Positions 55,653-64,000 of a DNA stretch of 64,000 nt are shown here, piece by piece. This DNA comes from Rosenbergiella collisarenosi. GTDB lineage: Bacteria; Pseudomonadota; Gammaproteobacteria; Enterobacterales; Enterobacteriaceae. The notes under the pieces are model-generated. The model saw only the letters and a list, made by a program, of their open reading frames with translations, ran no database searches and had not been told where the DNA came from. A program made the position numbers and the translations under genes. The number at the start of each line of letters is the position of its first letter. The first letter of the stretch is position 1. The stretch spans positions 1 through 64,000 of the forward strand of contig NZ_JABBFP010000006.1 of assembly GCF_018494085.1 (NCBI RefSeq). The letters run 5' to 3'.

Positions 55653-57074
55653 ATGCAACAAGGGATAGTTTGGATCGTCGATGACGATAGCTCCATCCGC
55701 TGGGTGCTTGAGCGCGCACTGACTGGAGCTGGGTTACTCTGTACGGCCTTCGAAAGTAGTCACGACGTACTTGATGCGTTAGCGACCAAAACGCCCGACG
55801 TCTTATTATCCGATATCCGCATGCCGGGTATGGATGGCTTGGGATTACTGAAGCAAATTAAAAAGCGTCATCCGATGCTGCCGGTCATTATTATGACCGC
55901 TCATTCTGACCTTGATGCAGCCGTGAGCGCCTATCAACAAGGGGCATTCGATTATTTACCGAAACCTTTTGATATTGATGAAGCTGTCGCGCTGACAGAA
56001 CGCGCAATCAGCCATTATCAGGAGCAGCAGCAACCTCGCCTACAACAAGAGGATGGTCCGACCACCGACATCATTGGTGAAGCCCCTGCGATGCAGGATG
56101 TCTTTCGTATCATCGGTCGGCTATCACGCTCCTCGATCAGCGTGCTGATTAATGGCGAGTCTGGAACAGGTAAAGAACTCGTCGCCCATGCCCTACATCG
56201 CCATAGCCCAAGGGTGAAATCGCCTTTTATCGCCCTAAATATGGCCGCAATCCCCAAGGACTTGATCGAATCCGAACTATTCGGTCACGAAAAAGGGGCT
56301 TTTACTGGGGCGGGACAGGTAAGACAAGGACGCTTTGAACAAGCGAATGGCGGTACTCTATTTCTTGATGAGATTGGCGATATGCCGCTAGACGTACAAA
56401 CACGGCTATTGAGAGTCCTGGCCGACGGTCAGTTCTACCGTGTAGGTGGATATGCGCCGGTAAAAGTCGATGTTCGGATCATTGCGGCTACGCACCAAAA
56501 CCTTGAATCACGCGTACAAGAAGGAAAGTTTCGCGAAGACTTATTCCACCGACTGAATGTTATTCGTATTCACTTACCCCCTTTACGAGAACGTCGGGAA
56601 GATATACCTCGTTTGGCGAACTATTTCCTGCAAATGGCGGCGCGCGAGCTAGGGGTCGAAACGAAGATCTTGCATAACGACACTATTAACGCGCTGACGC
56701 ATGTCGCTTGGCCAGGTAACGTAAGACAATTAGAGAATACGTGCCGATGGTTAACGGTCATGGCAGCGGGTCAAGAGGTACTCCTGCAAGATCTCCCTCC
56801 TGAGCTTTTCGATAGTGCATCAATCCCAAGTGAGCCTACGGCGACCTCCCCACATGTTCCTGAAAGCTGGTCTGGATTATTGGCGCAGTGGGCAGAGCGG
56901 GCGTTACGAACGGGCCATCAGGATCTCTTGTCCGAAGCCCAGCCCGAGATGGAACGGGTGCTATTAACGACCGCGCTACAACATACACGTGGACATAAAC
57001 AAGAAGCGGCACGGTTGTTGGGATGGGGGCGTAATACCCTTACCCGTAAGCTGAAAGAGCTGGGAATGGAGTAA
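55653..57074 (+). CDS. glnG: nitrogen response regulator NtrC
   Basis: NtrC is the sigma-54 enhancer-binding activator of the nitrogen regulon. ATG 55653 (after GAGG) gives 473 residues: a receiver domain with phospho-acceptor Asp54 in [12 protein letters not shown], a central AAA+ domain with Walker [10 protein letters not shown], the sigma-54-contacting GAFTGA loop and LDEIGDMP, and a C-terminal Fis-type helix-turn-helix ([20 protein letters not shown]). A longer frame from 55563 overlaps glnL and is rejected. Confidence 0.96.
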   Translation: MQQGIVWIVDDDSSIRWVLERALTGAGLLCTAFESSHDVLDALATKTPDVLLSDIRMPGMDGLGLLKQIKKRHPMLPVIIMTAHSDLDAAVSAYQQGAFDYLPKPFDIDEAVALTERAISHYQEQQQPRLQQEDGPTTDIIGEAPAMQDVFRIIGRLSRSSISVLINGESGTGKELVAHALHRHSPRVKSPFIALNMAAIPKDLIESELFGHEKGAFTGAGQVRQGRFEQANGGTLFLDEIGDMPLDVQTRLLRVLADGQFYRVGGYAPVKVDVRIIAATHQNLESRVQEGKFREDLFHRLNVIRIHLPPLRERREDIPRLANYFLQMAARELGVETKILHNDTINALTHVAWPGNVRQLENTCRWLTVMAAGQEVLLQDLPPELFDSASIPSEPTATSPHVPESWSGLLAQWAERALRTGHQDLLSEAQPEMERVLLTTALQHTRGHKQEAARLLGWGRNTLTRKLKELGME

Positions 57075-57104
57075 TCCTTACCGTGCCTGGGTTTTCAGGT
57101 ACGG

Positions 57105-58472
57105 TTAAATCACTCGCGAGAAAGCGCGTTGGCTGGCGCGCTGGCGCGAATACTGATCGAAGCAAAAACAGATGTGCCGAACCAATAAGCGCCCTTTTGC
57201 TGTGATCTGTAACCGCTTAGCCGTAATAGTGACCAACCCATCTTGCACCATCGGCTCAAGTAAACGACGCTCTTCAGCGAAATAGTCCCAAAAAGGCTGT
57301 TGTAGCGTCTTTTCTATAGCGCTTATCTCCAGTAAAAATTGACACATTAGCGTTTTAATAATGTCACGACGCAGCATATCCTCAGTACTTAGGCCAATCC
57401 CTCGAACTAATGCGCTACCTCTCTCGAGCAAGCGTGATGACCAATCTCTCAACGATTTTTCGTTTTGGCTGTAGCTATCGCCAATCATGCTAATAGCCGA
57501 CACGCCAACCCCTAATAAGTCGGTATTACACTGCGTGGTGTAGCCTTGAAAGTTGCGTTGTAAGCGACCCGCTCGTTGCGCTTGTGCCAACTCATCGTCA
57601 GGCAATGCGAAGTGGTCCATCCCAATAAACTGATAGCCAGCCGCTTGCAGCTGACCGATAGTCTGTTGCAATATTTTTAACTTCTGCGTCGGATTAGGTA
57701 GCTCATAAGACTTTATTTTGCGCTGCGCAGCAAACAGCTCCGGCATATGCGCATAGTTAAATATACTCAACCTATCCGGACGCAATATAAGGATCTGTTC
57801 CAGCGTATGACCAAAACTTTCCACCGTCTGGAGCGGTAACCCATAAATTAAATCAATATTTGTCGAGGTAAAGCCGAGGGCTTTCATCGTTAAGAGTAGT
57901 TCGGCTATCTGTGACGCGTCTTGTTTACGATTGACGCGTTGTTGCACCATCGGATTAAAATCTTGTACCCCCATACTGAGGCGATTAATCCCGATTGCGC
58001 GTAGCGCAGTGAGACGTTCGACCGGAAATTGGCGTGGGTCGAGTTCAAGCGATACTTCTGCCTCATCGCTTAAACGGAATTCAGCACGGATTAAAGCCAT
58101 TAATCCAGCCAACTGTTCATCACTTAGAAAAGTCGGCGTTCCCCCACCGAAGTGTACTTGAGTAAGCCGACGCTGTTTGAATAACAACGCGCGCTGGCGA
58201 ATCTCAGCCTGCAAATGAAGTAAATATTGGTCAGCTTTTTCAGGATGCCGGGTAACCACTTTATTGCAGCCACAGAAATAACAGAGCTGGTGACAAAATG
58301 GGATATGGAGATAAAGAGAGAGTGGGCGAGTGGGATAGCGAGAGGCCGCGGCTGAAAAATCAGTTTCCGAAAAGCTTGAGGTAAACTCTAGTGCAGTGGG
58401 GTAAGAAGTATAACGAGGACTAGCAGTGTTGTAGTGCTCAATCAGTGCCTGATCCCATTCGACGTCTTGCAT
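57105..58472 (-). CDS. hemN: oxygen-independent coproporphyrinogen III oxidase
   Basis: HemN is a radical-SAM enzyme that decarboxylates coproporphyrinogen III in haem synthesis without oxygen. The 455-residue protein has the family start SPRYTSYPTALEF, the 4Fe-4S motif FCHQLCYFCGCNK (Cys60, Cys64, Cys67 plus Cys69), HFGGGTPTFLS and DLIYGLPLQT. It is convergent with glnG. The gap to yihI (58473-58694) contains the perfect repeat TAACAGGGAGC-AC-GCTCCCTGTTA at 58662-58685. Confidence 0.95.
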   Translation of the reverse strand: MQDVEWDQALIEHYNTASPRYTSYPTALEFTSSFSETDFSAAASRYPTRPLSLYLHIPFCHQLCYFCGCNKVVTRHPEKADQYLLHLQAEIRQRALLFKQRRLTQVHFGGGTPTFLSDEQLAGLMALIRAEFRLSDEAEVSLELDPRQFPVERLTALRAIGINRLSMGVQDFNPMVQQRVNRKQDASQIAELLLTMKALGFTSTNIDLIYGLPLQTVESFGHTLEQILILRPDRLSIFNYAHMPELFAAQRKIKSYELPNPTQKLKILQQTIGQLQAAGYQFIGMDHFALPDDELAQAQRAGRLQRNFQGYTTQCNTDLLGVGVSAISMIGDSYSQNEKSLRDWSSRLLERGSALVRGIGLSTEDMLRRDIIKTLMCQFLLEISAIEKTLQQPFWDYFAEERRLLEPMVQDGLVTITAKRLQITAKGRLLVRHICFCFDQYSRQRASQRAFSRVI

Positions 58473-58661
58473 GTTTACCTCTTACGTTGGCTTTTTGGCC
58501 GCGCTTTACTCGTTTCGGCCGAGAAAACAAGCGTCGGTGCAGCACAGTCTTCCTATGCGACAAGCGTAAAAGTTTACTGACTATCCACAAGAGATAACAG
58601 GTGAATAACCCGGCAGGGATTGATCCAAGCCAATGCATTATCAATTAATCCTTCTGATGAA

Positions 58662-58685
58662 TAACAGGGAGCACGCTCCCTGTTA
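58662..58685. terminator. perfect inverted repeat downstream of yihI
   Basis: TAACAGGGAGC and its exact complement GCTCCCTGTTA are separated by two bases (58662-58685), 10 bases after the yihI stop codon on the minus strand. No T-run follows, so it may be a weak terminator or an mRNA 3'-end stabilizer. Confidence 0.5.
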
Positions 58686-58694
58686 CTCGCCCTA

Positions 58695-59195
58695 CTACCC
58701 TTTTAACAGGCGGTACATATCTTCTTCTGCTTCATCGTCTTTCTCGTCATCGTCGATATCGATGCCTAATAAGACCATTAATTCTTCAATACGATCTAAG
58801 CGCGCTTCTAACCACGTTTGATCTTCACCGCTTAGGGTATCGCCACTTTCTAAACGATCGAGTAACTGGTCCAAACGCGGATCATTTTCTAACATCCGTA
58901 GTTCTTGCTGACGGGTCATTTTTTCCGGCTCAGCATGGGTCTCAGTTCTAGGCGCTGTCGCGACCTTGCCTTCGGCAACGAGAGGAATCGGGGTTTTACT
59001 TCCAATACGTGGATCCGCTTTTTCCGGCGCGGCCTTACCCTGACGTTGCGTCGCTTTAGGATGGCTACGGTTACCAGCGGTATTGCCTTTTAATTTACTT
59101 TTGCGTTTACGCTCTCGGCCTTCAAGATTAAGTTCGGCACGCGTTTTGCGGCGTTCCGTAGACTTGCTTTTGGTCGTTCTGGAAGGTTGCTTCAT
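58695..59195 (-). CDS. yihI: Der GTPase-activating protein YihI
   Basis: YihI stimulates the GTPase Der (EngA) and so tunes 50S ribosome assembly. The 166-residue protein has a very basic N-terminal half (TTKSKSTERRKTRAEL), the conserved DPRIGSKTPIPL block near residues 60-71, and an acidic C-terminus (GIDIDDDEKDDEAEEDMYRLLKG), as in E. coli YihI. ATG 59195 gives the family start; a longer frame to 59261 would run back to the terminator of the upstream RNA candidate and is rejected. Confidence 0.92.
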   Translation of the reverse strand: MKQPSRTTKSKSTERRKTRAELNLEGRERKRKSKLKGNTAGNRSHPKATQRQGKAAPEKADPRIGSKTPIPLVAEGKVATAPRTETHAEPEKMTRQQELRMLENDPRLDQLLDRLESGDTLSGEDQTWLEARLDRIEELMVLLGIDIDDDEKDDEAEEDMYRLLKG

Positions 59196-59261
59196 AGTGT
59201 CAGTCTCAAGGAGGATTACTTCAGTAAGTTCTGGGCGCGAATCTAGCAGAAAGTTGGACAA

Positions 59262-59393
59262 TAAAAAAGCGGTAACACTAAGGTTACCGCCCTTTCGTCC
59301 TTTTTTCGTAATTCCATTACGTTAATGCTCGTATCCCGCTCCGTGAACAAAGTTCCTCAATGCCTTCCATTAGCGGCTTAACTGTAGTTCAGG
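59262..59393 (-). ncRNA. csrC: candidate CsrC-like regulatory RNA
   Basis: In E. coli csrC lies between engB and yihI, on the yihI strand. In the same place here, a minus-strand segment ends in a clear terminator (GGTAAC/GTTACC stem within 59269-59290, then TTTTTT) located upstream of yihI with no ORF to serve. The roughly 130 bases before it carry six GGA triplets, several as AUGGA or AAGGA, and one is presented in the loop of GTAAT-GGA-ATTAC, as expected for CsrA binding. The pre-terminator GAAAAAAGGACGAAAGG resembles the end of E. coli CsrC. A TACTAT -10-like box (59400-59405) suggests a start near 59393, but the 5' end is uncertain and the RNA would be shorter than E. coli CsrC. Confidence 0.55.
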
Positions 59394-59641
59394 AACCCAA
59401 TAGTACAAGGCAATATTAGTAATAAATTTATATTTTTATTCATCCAATTGATTTTTATTAGTTTTTGCCGATGATCGGTTATCAACCTTCCCCCTTTATC
59501 GACTATTTCACGCCATCACGTACAAAATAATCACGCGCGAGGTCATGACGCCCTTAAGGCCAACACGCAACAATGCGCGAAATCTAGGCAAAAGGTAGGT
59601 ATACTCCCGGTTTATGCTGCTAAAACTATGTGGAGTTTGCT

Positions 59642-60271
59642 GTGCCGAGCTGGAATTATCACGTCACTCATTTTGTAACTAGTGCCCCAGATGTTCGTCA
59701 TCTGCCGGAAGATACTGGCGCTGAAGTCGCCTTTGCGGGCCGCTCTAATGCCGGAAAGTCGAGTGCGTTGAATACCTTAACCCAACAAAAAAGCCTTGCA
59801 CGGACCAGTAAAACACCGGGGCGTACGCAACTTATCAACTTGTTTGAAGTAGCAGAAGGAATTAGGCTCGTCGACTTACCTGGCTATGGCTATGCCGAAG
59901 TTCCAGAAGAAGTAAAACGTAAATGGCAGAAATCTCTCGGTGAATATTTAGAAGTTCGCCAAGCCCTTAAAGGCTTAGTTGTCCTTATGGATATCCGCCA
60001 TCCGATGAAAGAGCTCGACCAACAAATGGTTAACTGGGCAGTCGCCAGTGAGATCCCCGTGATGGTGCTACTCACTAAGGCAGATAAATTAGCCTCGGGT
60101 GCACGCAAAAAACAACTCGCGATGGTTCGTGAAGCGAGTTTGGCTTTTATGGGTGATGTACAAGTAGAGCTCTTCTCGTCATTGAAGAAGATGGGGATTG
60201 ATAAGTTGAGCCAGAAGTTAGATGAATGGTTTACCGCGCATACTGACTTGCAGGAGAGTCTGGAAGAGTAA
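59642..60271 (+). CDS. engB: ribosome biogenesis GTPase EngB (YihA)
   Basis: EngB is an essential GTPase for ribosome assembly. The protein has G1 [13 protein letters not shown], the [13 protein letters not shown] switch, G3 [11 protein letters not shown] and G4 [14 protein letters not shown] 59642 follows TGGAG by 7 bases and aligns with the E. coli N-terminus (209 aa). A GTG at 59630 in frame would add four residues. The gene converges on spf, as in E. coli. Confidence 0.95.
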   Translation: MPSWNYHVTHFVTSAPDVRHLPEDTGAEVAFAGRSNAGKSSALNTLTQQKSLARTSKTPGRTQLINLFEVAEGIRLVDLPGYGYAEVPEEVKRKWQKSLGEYLEVRQALKGLVVLMDIRHPMKELDQQMVNWAVASEIPVMVLLTKADKLASGARKKQLAMVREASLAFMGDVQVELFSSLKKMGIDKLSQKLDEWFTAHTDLQESLEE

Positions 60272-60295
60272 TCTACGCTTTTTCCCCGTCAGAAG

Positions 60296-60406
60296 AAAAA
60301 ACGCCCCAGCGGTAAACGTGACCGCTGGGGCGGCTAATTTCTAGCCTAATCCGATTACATGAAGTAAAAGGCCTTAAAGATAGAACATCTTACCTCTGTA
60401 CCCTAC
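60296..60406 (-). ncRNA. spf: Spot 42 small RNA
   Basis: Read on the minus strand, the segment starts GTAGGGTACAGAGG and continues with AAGATGTTCTATCTTT, CCTTTTACTTCA and TAATCGGATT, nearly identical to E. coli Spot 42, and ends in a G/C-rich terminator (CGCCCCAGCGGT with ACCGCTGGGGCG, 60302-60332) plus a T-run. Spot 42 is an Hfq-dependent RNA that represses secondary carbon-source genes and is itself repressed by CRP-cAMP. A TACATT -10 box and a half CRP site (TGTGA at 60436-60440, centre near -38) stand upstream. It lies next to engB, as in E. coli, but polA is not on the other side. Confidence 0.95.
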
Positions 60407-60761
60407 ACCGGAAAATGTACCCCAATTCTTATATGTGTGAAAGCGCTTTTTTTGTGCAAAAACGAACGTTTGAGCCAAAAAACACCACCTAGATCACATA
60501 AATAGTCCTAACCCCTCGCGAAAATGTTAAATATATGTTTCTCAATTATAAAAAAAAGCGTATGCTCTTGCCGCGATTTTTAAGACTTCTTTTCCACTTA
60601 AAATCAGCCTGAGAAGTGCGCTATCACTCATTTGGTTAAATAGCGTTCTTTTTCGTGATCGAAGTCTAAAAGTACAAATATTTAATAAAATTGGCACTAA
60701 TTTACACGTTATTCTGCGGTAATCTCTTCCAGGTGTTAACACTTTTTTCGGGATAAAAATA

Positions 60762-62102
60762 ATGAAAATAAAAAATAAACTTTTTTCACGTACTCCTTCT
60801 TTTTTTGCACTTTCACTTGTCGCCGCGAGCTGTGCGGCGGCGCTACCTGCTACGCAGGCAGCTGAACCTTTTAGTTACGACTCTAACTGGATGCTCGGCG
60901 ATTGGGCCGGTACACGTAGCCAGCTCAAAGAGGAAGGGGTCGATTTCCAGGTGAACTACACCATGGAAAGTGCCTCGAATTTAGCAGGCGGCTATGATAC
61001 CTCGACTACCATGCGCTACTCCGATCAGTGGGCCTTTGGTGTCGACTTGGATCTTGAGAAGCTCTTAGGCTGGAACGATACCGAATTCCAAATGACCATT
61101 ACCGATCGTAATGGCCGCAATCTCTCCGACGATGCTGTCAGCCGTAATGGCACCCTCTCTTCTGTACAAGAAGTATATGGCCGTGGACAGACTTGGCGTT
61201 TGACGCAGTTCTGGTTACGTAAGCACTTTTTCGATAACCTCGTTGACGTAAAAGCAGGACGTGTAACAGTCGGTGAAGATTTCGACACGATTGACAGTAA
61301 GTTCCAGAACTTGGCCTTCGGCGGCGGACAAGCGGGTAACTGGCGCGGCGATCACTGGTACAACTGGCCGGTATCGCAGTGGGGTGGACGTGTTGCCATC
61401 AATATTACTCCGGAAGTCTTCTTCCAAGTCGGTTTCTATAACCAAACACCTTACAACTATGATCGCGGTGATGGCTTCCGTTTCGAAGTTAGCCAAACTG
61501 AAGGTAATTTAGTGCCTGCAGAAGTCGTTTGGCACCCAACCTTCGGTCCAGACAATCTGAAAGGTAACTACCGCCTAGGCGGGTATTACTCTTCGGTACG
61601 CGACCAAGTCTATGGTTCATGGCGTAACGGTAATACCGATACCGCACATGCCTACGGCGGCTATTTACTGGCACAGCAACAACTCTTCGCCCAGCCCGGT
61701 GGAGGAGATCGTGGCCTGACCTTGACTGGACAAGCGGTAATGAATGACCACAAAACCGCGAAAATCGATAATTACCAATCTCTGACGCTGGTATGGAAAG
61801 GATTAGTCGATGCCCGTCCAGAAGATGAAATTGGTATTGGTGCTTCACGTATCCACGTCAACTCTAGCTACTCGACGATGCAACGCCGTGAGAATCGCTC
61901 AACGGGAGCTTACTACGATAGCAACCCAGCGTGGATCCCAATCCAACACGGTTCTGAATACGATTATGAGGTTTATTACAACGTTCATGCGACCAACTGG
62001 CTGCAAATTCGTCCTAACTTGCAATATGTTGTCGCACCGGGCGCCGAAAACGGCGTGAAAAACGCGTTGGTCGGTGGTATCAGCGCCAACTTAAGCTTCT
62101 AA
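60762..62102 (+). CDS. OprB-family carbohydrate-selective porin
   Basis: OprB-type porins are outer membrane beta-barrels that admit glucose and other sugars. The 446-residue precursor has a signal peptide of about 33 residues (TQA/AEPF), the OprB hallmark WMLGDWAGTRSQLKEEGVDF, alternating beta-barrel strands and a terminal phenylalanine. It is absent from this locus in E. coli. The 355-base gap before it (60407-60761) is A/T-rich, carries the spf promoter and a half CRP site (TCACA, 60494-60498), and has no other recognised gene. Divergence from spf suggests shared CRP control of sugar uptake. Confidence 0.9.
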   Translation: MKIKNKLFSRTPSFFALSLVAASCAAALPATQAAEPFSYDSNWMLGDWAGTRSQLKEEGVDFQVNYTMESASNLAGGYDTSTTMRYSDQWAFGVDLDLEKLLGWNDTEFQMTITDRNGRNLSDDAVSRNGTLSSVQEVYGRGQTWRLTQFWLRKHFFDNLVDVKAGRVTVGEDFDTIDSKFQNLAFGGGQAGNWRGDHWYNWPVSQWGGRVAINITPEVFFQVGFYNQTPYNYDRGDGFRFEVSQTEGNLVPAEVVWHPTFGPDNLKGNYRLGGYYSSVRDQVYGSWRNGNTDTAHAYGGYLLAQQQLFAQPGGGDRGLTLTGQAVMNDHKTAKIDNYQSLTLVWKGLVDARPEDEIGIGASRIHVNSSYSTMQRRENRSTGAYYDSNPAWIPIQHGSEYDYEVYYNVHATNWLQIRPNLQYVVAPGAENGVKNALVGGISANLSF

Positions 62103-62108
62103 GCTTAC

Positions 62109-62141
62109 TTCTCCGTACTCGCCAGCGACTGGGTACGGAGA
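62109..62141 (+). terminator. porin gene terminator-like hairpin
   Basis: CTCCGTAC and GTACGGAG form an 8-base stem with a long loop in 62109-62141, just after the porin stop codon, followed by ATTCTT. The T-tract is weak. Confidence 0.45.
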
Positions 62142-62204
62142 TTCTTCACTTGCCAGCTACCCGCACTACGGTTACCTTCTTTGCTCGACCAAGGAGGAGG
62201 CCTC

Positions 62205-62804
62205 ATGTTTAAAACCCCGCGTTCTGCAACCATTATTAAAGAACAAATACTTTCCGATGACTGGTATTCACTGAAAAAGTACACCGTTGATTATCAGCGA
62301 GCAGACGGTAGCCACCAGACCTATTGCCGAGAGGTTTATAATAAGGGAGATGGGGTCACGGTTTTCCTCTTCAATCGTACACACCAATCTATCATTCTCA
62401 CCCGCCAGTTCCGTTTACCGCTCATGATCCAAGGTGAATCCGGTTTGCTAATCGAAACGGCTGCAGGTTTGCTCGAAGGAGAAGATCCGATCACGCGGAT
62501 CCGCGCAGAAATAGAAGAAGAAACGGGCTACCGTATCGAACAGGTACAAAAGATCTTCGATGCTTGGATGAGCCCCGGTGCGGTAACCGAAAAGCTACAC
62601 TTCTTCACCGCCGAATATTCTCATCATGATCGTGTTCATTCTGGTGGTGGGTTACACGAGGAAGGCGAGGATATTGAAGTACTGGAACTCCCTTTTCAAC
62701 AGGCGCTTACCATGCTGCGGCGTGGAGAGATTAACGACGCTAAAACCATTATGTTATTACAGCATGCCGTTATTAATAATCTCTTCGCTCACGCGCCAGA
62801 ATAA
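62205..62804 (+). CDS. nudK: NudK-type Nudix hydrolase (GDP-mannose family)
   Basis: NudK-family enzymes hydrolyse GDP-mannose and other nucleoside diphosphate sugars. The 199-residue protein matches E. coli NudK in overall plan (KREVY-like CREVYNKGDGVTVFLF, FDAWMSPGAVTEKLHFFTAEY, EDIEVLELPFQQAL). The Nudix box spans residues about 88-110 with the metal-binding AEIEEETGY; its usual Arg/Lys before the first Glu is Ala. ATG 62205 follows AAGGAGGAGG, a very strong site; an upstream frame to 62181 is not used. Substrate is inferred from family. Confidence 0.85.
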   Translation: MFKTPRSATIIKEQILSDDWYSLKKYTVDYQRADGSHQTYCREVYNKGDGVTVFLFNRTHQSIILTRQFRLPLMIQGESGLLIETAAGLLEGEDPITRIRAEIEEETGYRIEQVQKIFDAWMSPGAVTEKLHFFTAEYSHHDRVHSGGGLHEEGEDIEVLELPFQQALTMLRRGEINDAKTIMLLQHAVINNLFAHAPE

Positions 62805-62973
62805 TAGTTAAAGTAGGCGGCGATTAGATTATCGATTAATACCGCCTATCCCCCGTATAGAAATAGAATAATCCCCGTTCTTATTACCGATAAACTGATA
62901 AAAAGTTAATTATTGTCTCTATGTTAAATTAATGTTAATTTCATATTCCATTTTTTAGTTTAGAGAATATACG

Positions 62974-63249
62974 ATGCTTAAATCTTTCCTTAATTTCGAT
63001 GAAATGATCACACCTAAAATTATTACCATTATCTATTGGCTCGGTATTATTGGCGTGGTTATTGGCGGTCTAATGGCAATAGGCACCAGCATTACGTTTG
63101 GCGGAAGTATCCTAGCGGGCTTATTTTCTGGTTTATGTACCATCGTCTTCGGCGTGATTGGTGTCCGTATTTCTTGCGAACTCATTATTCTCTCTTTTAA
63201 TATTTATGGAAAATTAAGAGAGATTGCTGAGAATACTGCAGTAAAATAA
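62974..63249 (+). CDS. DUF4282 family small membrane protein
   Basis: The function is unknown. The 91-residue protein has the DUF4282 start (FLNFDEMITPKIITIIYWLG) and two membrane helices, about residues 17-41 and 48-75, with a short glycine-rich turn. Its upstream region is A/T-rich. It lies between nudK and ssuA in the accessory right end and has no evident partner here. Confidence 0.8.
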   Translation: MLKSFLNFDEMITPKIITIIYWLGIIGVVIGGLMAIGTSITFGGSILAGLFSGLCTIVFGVIGVRISCELIILSFNIYGKLREIAENTAVK

Positions 63250-63393
63250 GAAGCTTACCGCTAACTACTCGGTAGTCTCAAGGTTAGCGGCTAATCACAT
63301 TAATGGATATCCTTTGTCTTTTTTCATAGTTACCCTGCTGCAGTAAAGTTGCTATAGATAGCAGCCTTACCTATACGCATAGCCGGAGTACTG

Positions 63394-64000
63394 ATGAAAA
63401 AGATTTTTACCTCAAGCCTTGTCGTAACGAGCTTATTATTTATACCGATCCTAGGCTTTGCTGAGCAATCCGTGGTAACTATTGGTTATCAAAAAGCCAG
63501 CCTCTTCACTATTATCAAATCGCAACAGACCCTCGAAAAAAAATTTGCATCGCAAGGTGTAACCGTTCGCTGGGTTGAGTTTCCAGCCGGTCCCCAATTA
63601 CTGGAAGGACTAAATATTGGTAGCGTGGATATTGGCGCAACCGGCGATGCCCCCCCTATATTCGCACAAGCGGCTAAAGCCGATTTAATTTATTTAGCCC
63701 ACTCTGTGGCAAACCCCAAAAATGAAGCGATTGTGGTCCCCGCCAATTCCCCTATCCACACTGTTGCGGAATTAAAAGGTAAACGCGTTGCGCTAAATAA
63801 AGGGTCAGATGTGAACTATTTATTGGTCGCAGCATTGCAACATGCCGGGCTGAGTTATAAGGATATCCAGCCCGTCTATTTACCGCCTGCAGATGCGCGA
63901 GTAGCATTCCAGAAAGGCGCTGTCGATGCCTGGGCTATTTGGGATCCCTACTATGCAGAAGTCAGCCAGGTCACTCATGCACGGACCCTTACTACCGCCG
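63394..64000 (+). CDS. ssuA: aliphatic sulfonate ABC transporter substrate-binding protein, 3'-truncated by window
   Basis: SsuA binds alkanesulfonates in the periplasm for the SsuBC importer, supplying sulfur when sulfate is scarce. ATG 63394 follows CCGGAG. The visible 202 residues show a signal peptide cut near residue 23 (GFA/EQSVVTIGYQKAS) and the family blocks LEGLNIGSVDIGATGDAPPIFAQAA, LKGKRVALNKGSDVNYLLVAAL and AFQKGAVDAWAIWDPYYAE. The frame is open to the right edge. The other ssu genes, if present, lie beyond the window. Confidence 0.9.
   Translation, partial: MKKIFTSSLVVTSLLFIPILGFAEQSVVTIGYQKASLFTIIKSQQTLEKKFASQGVTVRWVEFPAGPQLLEGLNIGSVDIGATGDAPPIFAQAAKADLIYLAHSVANPKNEAIVVPANSPIHTVAELKGKRVALNKGSDVNYLLVAALQHAGLSYKDIQPVYLPPADARVAFQKGAVDAWAIWDPYYAEVSQVTHARTLTTA

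Noticed and set aside
58438-58644. Minus-strand 68-codon frame overlapping the hemN start
   Set aside because: It overlaps the hemN 5' end in another frame and has an irregular basic composition; more likely the hemN leader.
60542-60742. Minus-strand 66-codon frame between spf and the porin gene
   Set aside because: It lies in the A/T-rich promoter region, has no ribosome-binding site and no recognisable features; chance ORF.

Overview
The window is a chromosomal segment of a gammaproteobacterium of the order Enterobacterales. Nearly every gene has a clear Escherichia coli counterpart of almost the same length, and local gene order follows the E. coli 87-90 minute region (murI, trmA, fabR, sthA, oxyR, arg genes, ppc, metLBJ, rpmE, priA, cytR, ftsN, hslVU, rraA, zapB, glpFKX, fpr, yiiQ, tpiA, cdh, sbp, pfkA). 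argG lies inside the arginine cluster (argCBGH), which is typical of Erwinia, Pantoea, Serratia and Yersinia relatives rather than E. coli. Base composition is moderate (near 50% G+C by eye). An OprB-type sugar porin, an omptin and a peroxiredoxin-glutaredoxin fusion suggest a plant- or insect-associated lineage, perhaps Erwiniaceae. That placement is inference.

Layout. 1-90 carries a strong rRNA-type P1 promoter pointing out of the left edge. 87-6243: cell wall (murI), tRNA modification (trmA), fatty-acid control (fabR), transhydrogenase (sthA) and a peroxide-defence pair (oxyR and the divergent peroxiredoxin fusion) with a well-spaced OxyR operator. 6303-12068: arginine synthesis, with argCBGH divergent from argE around a paired ARG box. 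12301-19266: ppc and the methionine genes metB-metL and metJ around a Met-box array. 19346-27264: rpmE, priA, cytR, ftsN, heat-shock hslVU (with a sigma-32 promoter), rraA and zapB. 27608-31869: glycerol uptake and use (glpF, glpK, a glpX-slot FBPase, fpr). 31870-32861: an AT-rich insert with a broken microcin-like gene and a small membrane protein. 32862-37237: yiiQ, tpiA, cdh, sbp, pfkA.

37404-38336 is an omptin at a gene-order junction. 38643-47735 is the E. coli 82-minute block gmk-rpoZ-spoT-trmH-recG-xanP-yicH (gltS absent), so the chromosome is rearranged relative to E. coli here. 47771-57074 returns to 87 minutes: fabY, dtd, yihY, yihX, typA, then glnA-glnL-glnG with the sigma-54/NtrC control region. 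57105-60406: hemN, yihI, a CsrC-like small RNA candidate, engB and the Spot 42 RNA gene (spf). 60762-64000 is accessory: OprB-family porin, NudK-type hydrolase, a DUF4282 membrane protein and a truncated ssuA at the right edge.

Most of the window is core metabolism and housekeeping. The parts that deserve a second look are the decayed microcin locus, the CsrC-like RNA, the perfect hexanucleotide repeat in ftsN, the omptin with a possible PhoP box, and the porin that sits where polA is expected beside spf. Start codons were adjusted from the longest ORF where a Shine-Dalgarno sequence or family length favours an internal start; the reasoning is given per gene.
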